From NCBI GenBank assembly GCA_009617715.1, contig VTFK01000326.1:124001-188000 (forward strand): a DNA stretch of 64,000 bases. Direction: 5' to 3'. This document shows, one piece after another, positions 59,960-64,000 of the stretch; the first letter of the stretch is position 1; every line of letters starts with the position of its first letter. Under the pieces are notes generated by a model. That model ran no database searches, was not told the origin of the DNA, and saw nothing but the letters and a program-made list of their open reading frames with translations. The position numbers and the translations under genes were made by a program. The DNA comes from Plectrocnemia conspersa. Taxonomy: Eukaryota > Arthropoda > Insecta > Trichoptera > Polycentropodidae.

Positions 59960-62900
59960 TGTCAGTTGACCAATTTAAGGTTTATCAGAAATAACGTATT
60001 ATAAAATAGGTCGTGATTTTATGAATTCATATAAAATACTGGTTTCATATAGGTATCCATACATAATTAAAATATCTTGAGTCGGCAAAACAGTAGGAGG
60101 CAGATCAATTCGCCCATCCACTTTTCCATTAAGGATAGGAATAAATTGAAAAGCTCGCTGGACGAGCTTTCGGGATCGGGATTAAAATGCGAACGGCCCC
60201 TAGATTAATCTGTGCTAATCTAGGCGATATTCTAAAATCTAAATGCAAATCCTTGGGTGCAAGGACCCGACAAGACCTGGACGTTGAGGTACGCCGAACG
60301 GCCGACTGAAACCGTAAAACTATTTGTCCGCTACTTTTGAGTCTTGCCTCGTTAAGCACAAATTGGATACGAACCTTTCTCTATCTACTTCGCATCCCGT
60401 GGAATGTCTTTCCATGAATATTCTACTAGATGATGCCGCTAGAGTAAATATTTTATACGAATACGGGTCCAATGCTAAATTGTTCATGGTGAAGAGGGTG
60501 GGGTAAAAATATAAATTAACTCTAGATGATAATTTTGTTTAAAATAAAAATATAATATACGAAAGATATCGGAGAAGTAAATTATTATTTATTATTCAAT
60601 ATTGTTTTAATAGATATTGGCAAACGCGTGTGTGAATAATATTACTCAATTTCAATAGCGTGAGAAAATTAAAGGTAAATCATTATTAAAGGCGTTTACC
60701 TATCAATCAACAGTATGATTTTTGAATATGTTACGGAAAGATTAGGAAATATCAAAAAATAATTTAAAAAGTTGTTAGAATATTTAAAAAAGTATCTAAA
60801 GTTTTACTCAAAATAAAGTAATTTAGATTTTTTTGAAGTTCATTTCTTTACTATTAGAATATTTTAAAAACATCAAAAATAAATTAAAAAAATACTTTGT
60901 AAGAGGTTTTTTAATCATTAATCAGTTTTAATGTTATTTCGGGATGGTTAAAAAACAATAAGCTAAATAGAAACTTAATATTTTTAATAAGGTACACAAA
61001 TAAGGAGCTAGATAGAAAAAAATAATTTCTAGAAATGCCAGTCTTGGTCGTGGGTCGCGATCCTAATTAATGATAATTAATAATGCAAAGACGAATAATT
61101 CTACATAAATTTATCATTGGCATTAATTGAATCTTAAACAGAAAACAAGTTGTTTACTCGGGAAAATTGTGTTGTATGCAAATCGAGTAGCGATCTATCC
61201 AAAATCCCATTTCACAACATTCGCCCTTTCTACCTGTTACGAAGCAGAAAATAATTAAGTGGACTTTCGTTTGGTTCCTTGCGGGATTAAGCGCGAACGG
61301 AGCAACCTACCATCCTTTAAGCTTTGGCTTAAACGGTTTAACTAAGTTCGTGAGTAGGTATGCTTTTCAAAACGTCTACCTTAAATTTTCACCGAATAAA
61401 CTGTCGCGAAAATTTCACGGAACGTTATTTTTATTTTTTCCATGGAGACGTCCGACGAGTGTTAGTTATTTAAAAATATATTTATGATTCTTGAGAAATT
61501 TCTGTTAAGCGAGGAATAAGTTAATTAACACAGATTTTTAATAGTAAATACTCACTAAAATAGAATATTAACAATCATAGATTTAGTTGATTTATGTAAT
61601 TGGTATAGTATCAGTCTAAAAAATAATAAAATGTACAAATGTTTTCTATATTTATTTTATATAAAAATGTGGAATTATGTATTAAAACATTTTTTTAATT
61701 TTATGTAATATATTTGTGTGCTAGCACTACATTAGTAAAAACAAATAAATAGTGTAAACATCAACATAAAAACGACTCAGAACGTAAGCTTTCCAATCCA
61801 TCATACCATTAAAATAAAACCACACATGCACCTAACGCACGAAATCCGATAGCAATAAGCTTCCGTCAACAAATTTAAATCGACGCGGCGATTTTGCCGA
61901 AAACGGTTCAATTTATTTTCCGGAAGGCTAAGCCCTTGCGACAAACACTCTTTAAGGGTGGCACCGGGGGTGGCAGCAGTCAGTCAACAGGGGCACGCTG
62001 AGCGATTGACTAGGTTTAACGCCACTCCCCAAAACCACCCTCTCATCCGCGACCAAAAAAAGAAAAAAACAATAACGAAAATCCTGTTTACCGCCGGTGG
62101 GAACTTTTCACTGATTCCGCAGGAAGCAGTCGGAATCACGTGCGTACACTGGGACAGGGTAGTTTGAGGGTGGGTGGAGAAGATTCCACCCCAGTGCCCG
62201 ACGGACAGGTCTAGGAGTCTGACAGAGCTCCACGGATCAACTCAGATAATTTAATTCTAACACCGGGGGTTGTTTCCAAACTAAGGCAACGACTTGCAGG
62301 GCTATCGGAGGTTGCTTGGCGTGATACAAATTTAATAATTTAATATACATACATACATATATCTGTATTTATTTAATTAATTTTACTCTTTACACTTGTG
62401 AAAATTGGTAGATGTAAATTTTAATTAAGCTTTAAGTAATAAAGCAATAATAAATATGTAAAGATAAATTTCGAATTAAGTCATACTGAATTTTTTAATA
62501 CTAAAAAAAATAAAATAATGAATCACATTTTTTTGGTCAAAGAATTGGCTATAAAAATAATTAGTAAAATAGCAATGTAATAAATATAGGGGTTTATTAT
62601 ATTAGTTTCACTTCAATTTTAAACGCACTTTTTATAATGTCTCAATTTTTTTATTAAAAGCTTTGACTTTCATGTAATACTATAAAATTATTTTTAATAC
62701 TGTCTTACTGGTTTAATATGATGATTTGTAATTAAAAAATATATAATATTACTAGTGTTACTCCACAACAGACAGGCATATGTAAAAGTGGGTTTGCAAA
62801 ATTGGAAAATATGTTTATTAAATTTTAGCTTAAAGCTCGGGTACTTAACGCTAGATTTCTATTATTTGTTACTGCCCTGCTTACTTTTAAGAGACCATAC

Positions 62901-64000
62901 TAAAGTTTATCCACGTTTAATAAATATAATTAACTATTCTATTCTTGTTGATCTTAATTTTCTTTTCACTAAGTTAGCTTATTAGTTTTCACTTAGTTAG
63001 CACTCGTTAAAATAGCTGTATCGCCAGCGTGCATAGATAAAAACATAAAGGTATATCCAGAATGAATATTCCTAGCTCATATTAAAAATAAATTTATCTG
63101 ATTATTTAAGATATTATTTATTTATATTTTAATAAAATTGAATATAGTAGAATGATAATTTATAATATGTTCATAAATTAGATTTTATGGTAAAGTTGTT
63201 GATATATTATTTTAATCCGGTCATTTCCTGAATATTCAGGTGTGTGATGCTTTCACTCCATAATTCCGCCGCCATTAGCACGCAACAAAGTTCCAATAAC
63301 CAACGTCGCTATTATATTACGACTTAATTACAGCTAGGCTTTTAATTAATGCAGCTCGTTTCAGCCATAATAGTGATGGTTATGAACGCGGCGATAAATA
63401 CATTTATCTATCCATATCACACCACACACACATACAAAATAAAAATAAAACTAGTGATAATTTGTGCTAGCCCTAAAACGAAAGCGCAAAACCCTTTGCC
63501 AGCAAATGTCCGGCGAATTGATTGTCAACAAAGGTATGTGGGAGTCTGGACGTGCAGACCAGGTGAAGGGATTTACCTGTCCATCCGTTCCAAGTTTAAA
63601 TTCCGCGTTTGTTTAACGTTCGTCCCGTTTTGGACCAATTCGGCCAGGAGTCGTCAACTAGGGTCGGTGTGCTTTTCGGGTAAACTTTTAATGTGGGACA
63701 CGTACTCAGTTTTGCAGGCACGTGTTCGATCGTAAAACGTCTTTTTATCAAACCATAGACATTTTATAAAGTACTTTAATTAAGATTCATTCTATCTATA
63801 AGGTGATGTAATTTTATAGCCTTTAAAACCATAAGCAAATATTAAAAGTGCTGTTCGATTTAACTTAAATAATTATTTATATGAAGGCGAGGTTCATAAA
63901 ATTATACTATAAATCTATTAAATATGAAAAAGTGTGCCAATCTATATTTGTTTTATAATATAGTTCATAAAGTAATTTTATGAATATTTGCGAAGTTTTA

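Larger units (their letters stand above)
58090..64000 (-). other. Kinesin upstream intron and unresolved 5' region
   Basis: No exon for the N-terminal motor half can be identified with confidence in these 5.9 kb, so this is probably intron running past the window edge. It holds an AATATTTTGTATT tandem pair near 58254-58280, a possible 21-nt microexon at 59014-59034, a perfect palindrome at 59920-59959 and a short (CATA)n run near 62344. C+G-richer islands lie at about 58560-59020, 60080-60500, 61190-61480, 61780-62330 and 63230-63740. The 128-codon plus frame at 63349-63735 and the 69-codon frame at 61958 lie in such islands and resemble nothing known to me. Confidence 0.5.

Noticed and set aside
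1..64000. CRISPR array, prokaryotic operon or phage-like defence system
   Set aside because: Spliced genes, composition and transposon types are those of an animal nuclear genome. No regularly spaced direct repeats with unique spacers are present.

Overview
This window looks like nuclear DNA of an arthropod, most likely an insect. It is strongly A+T-rich and intron-bearing, and carries decayed non-LTR, Tc1/mariner and hAT transposons. Its only clear host gene has the exon joints and diagnostic peptides of the Drosophila CG14535 / vertebrate KIF26 kinesin family. I cannot fix the insect order from sequence alone.

The right third holds that gene, on the minus strand. Five coding exons are visible (58089-57996, 53907-53710, 53630-53412, 51861-49093, 48908-48808). 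They join in one continuous frame of 1,126 residues plus a stop. The first visible exon opens inside the motor domain, just before the P-loop, so the N-terminus and the first part of the motor lie further upstream, probably past the right edge. The P-loop is canonical, but the switch II motif lacks its usual residues and no switch I serine/arginine motif is seen, as expected for this atypical, probably non-motile kinesin class. The last 3' splice is a choice. A good GT donor leads to a basic C-terminal exon, while reading through adds 13 residues and a stop followed directly by AATAAA. This suggests two alternative C-termini.

The left 48 kb has no host gene I can support. It contains a fairly fresh jockey-like LINE 3' end (913-2222), a Tc1-like relic with an intron-like 126-bp insertion (16227-17220), a heavily decayed second LINE (27921-28780), a hAT relic (33780-34990), two copies of a tRNA-derived SINE (6541-6780 and 39145-39402), and two copies of an unclassified repeat (31935-32162 and 44835-45198). 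Tandem repeats and perfect hairpins are scattered among them.

Between these, plain A+T-rich DNA is broken by roughly twenty islands of 200-800 bp that are visibly richer in C+G and poor in stop codons, but have no consistent coding frame. Similar islands lie in the kinesin introns. Their spacing fits conserved non-coding regulatory DNA, but that is inference; comparison with related genomes would decide it.
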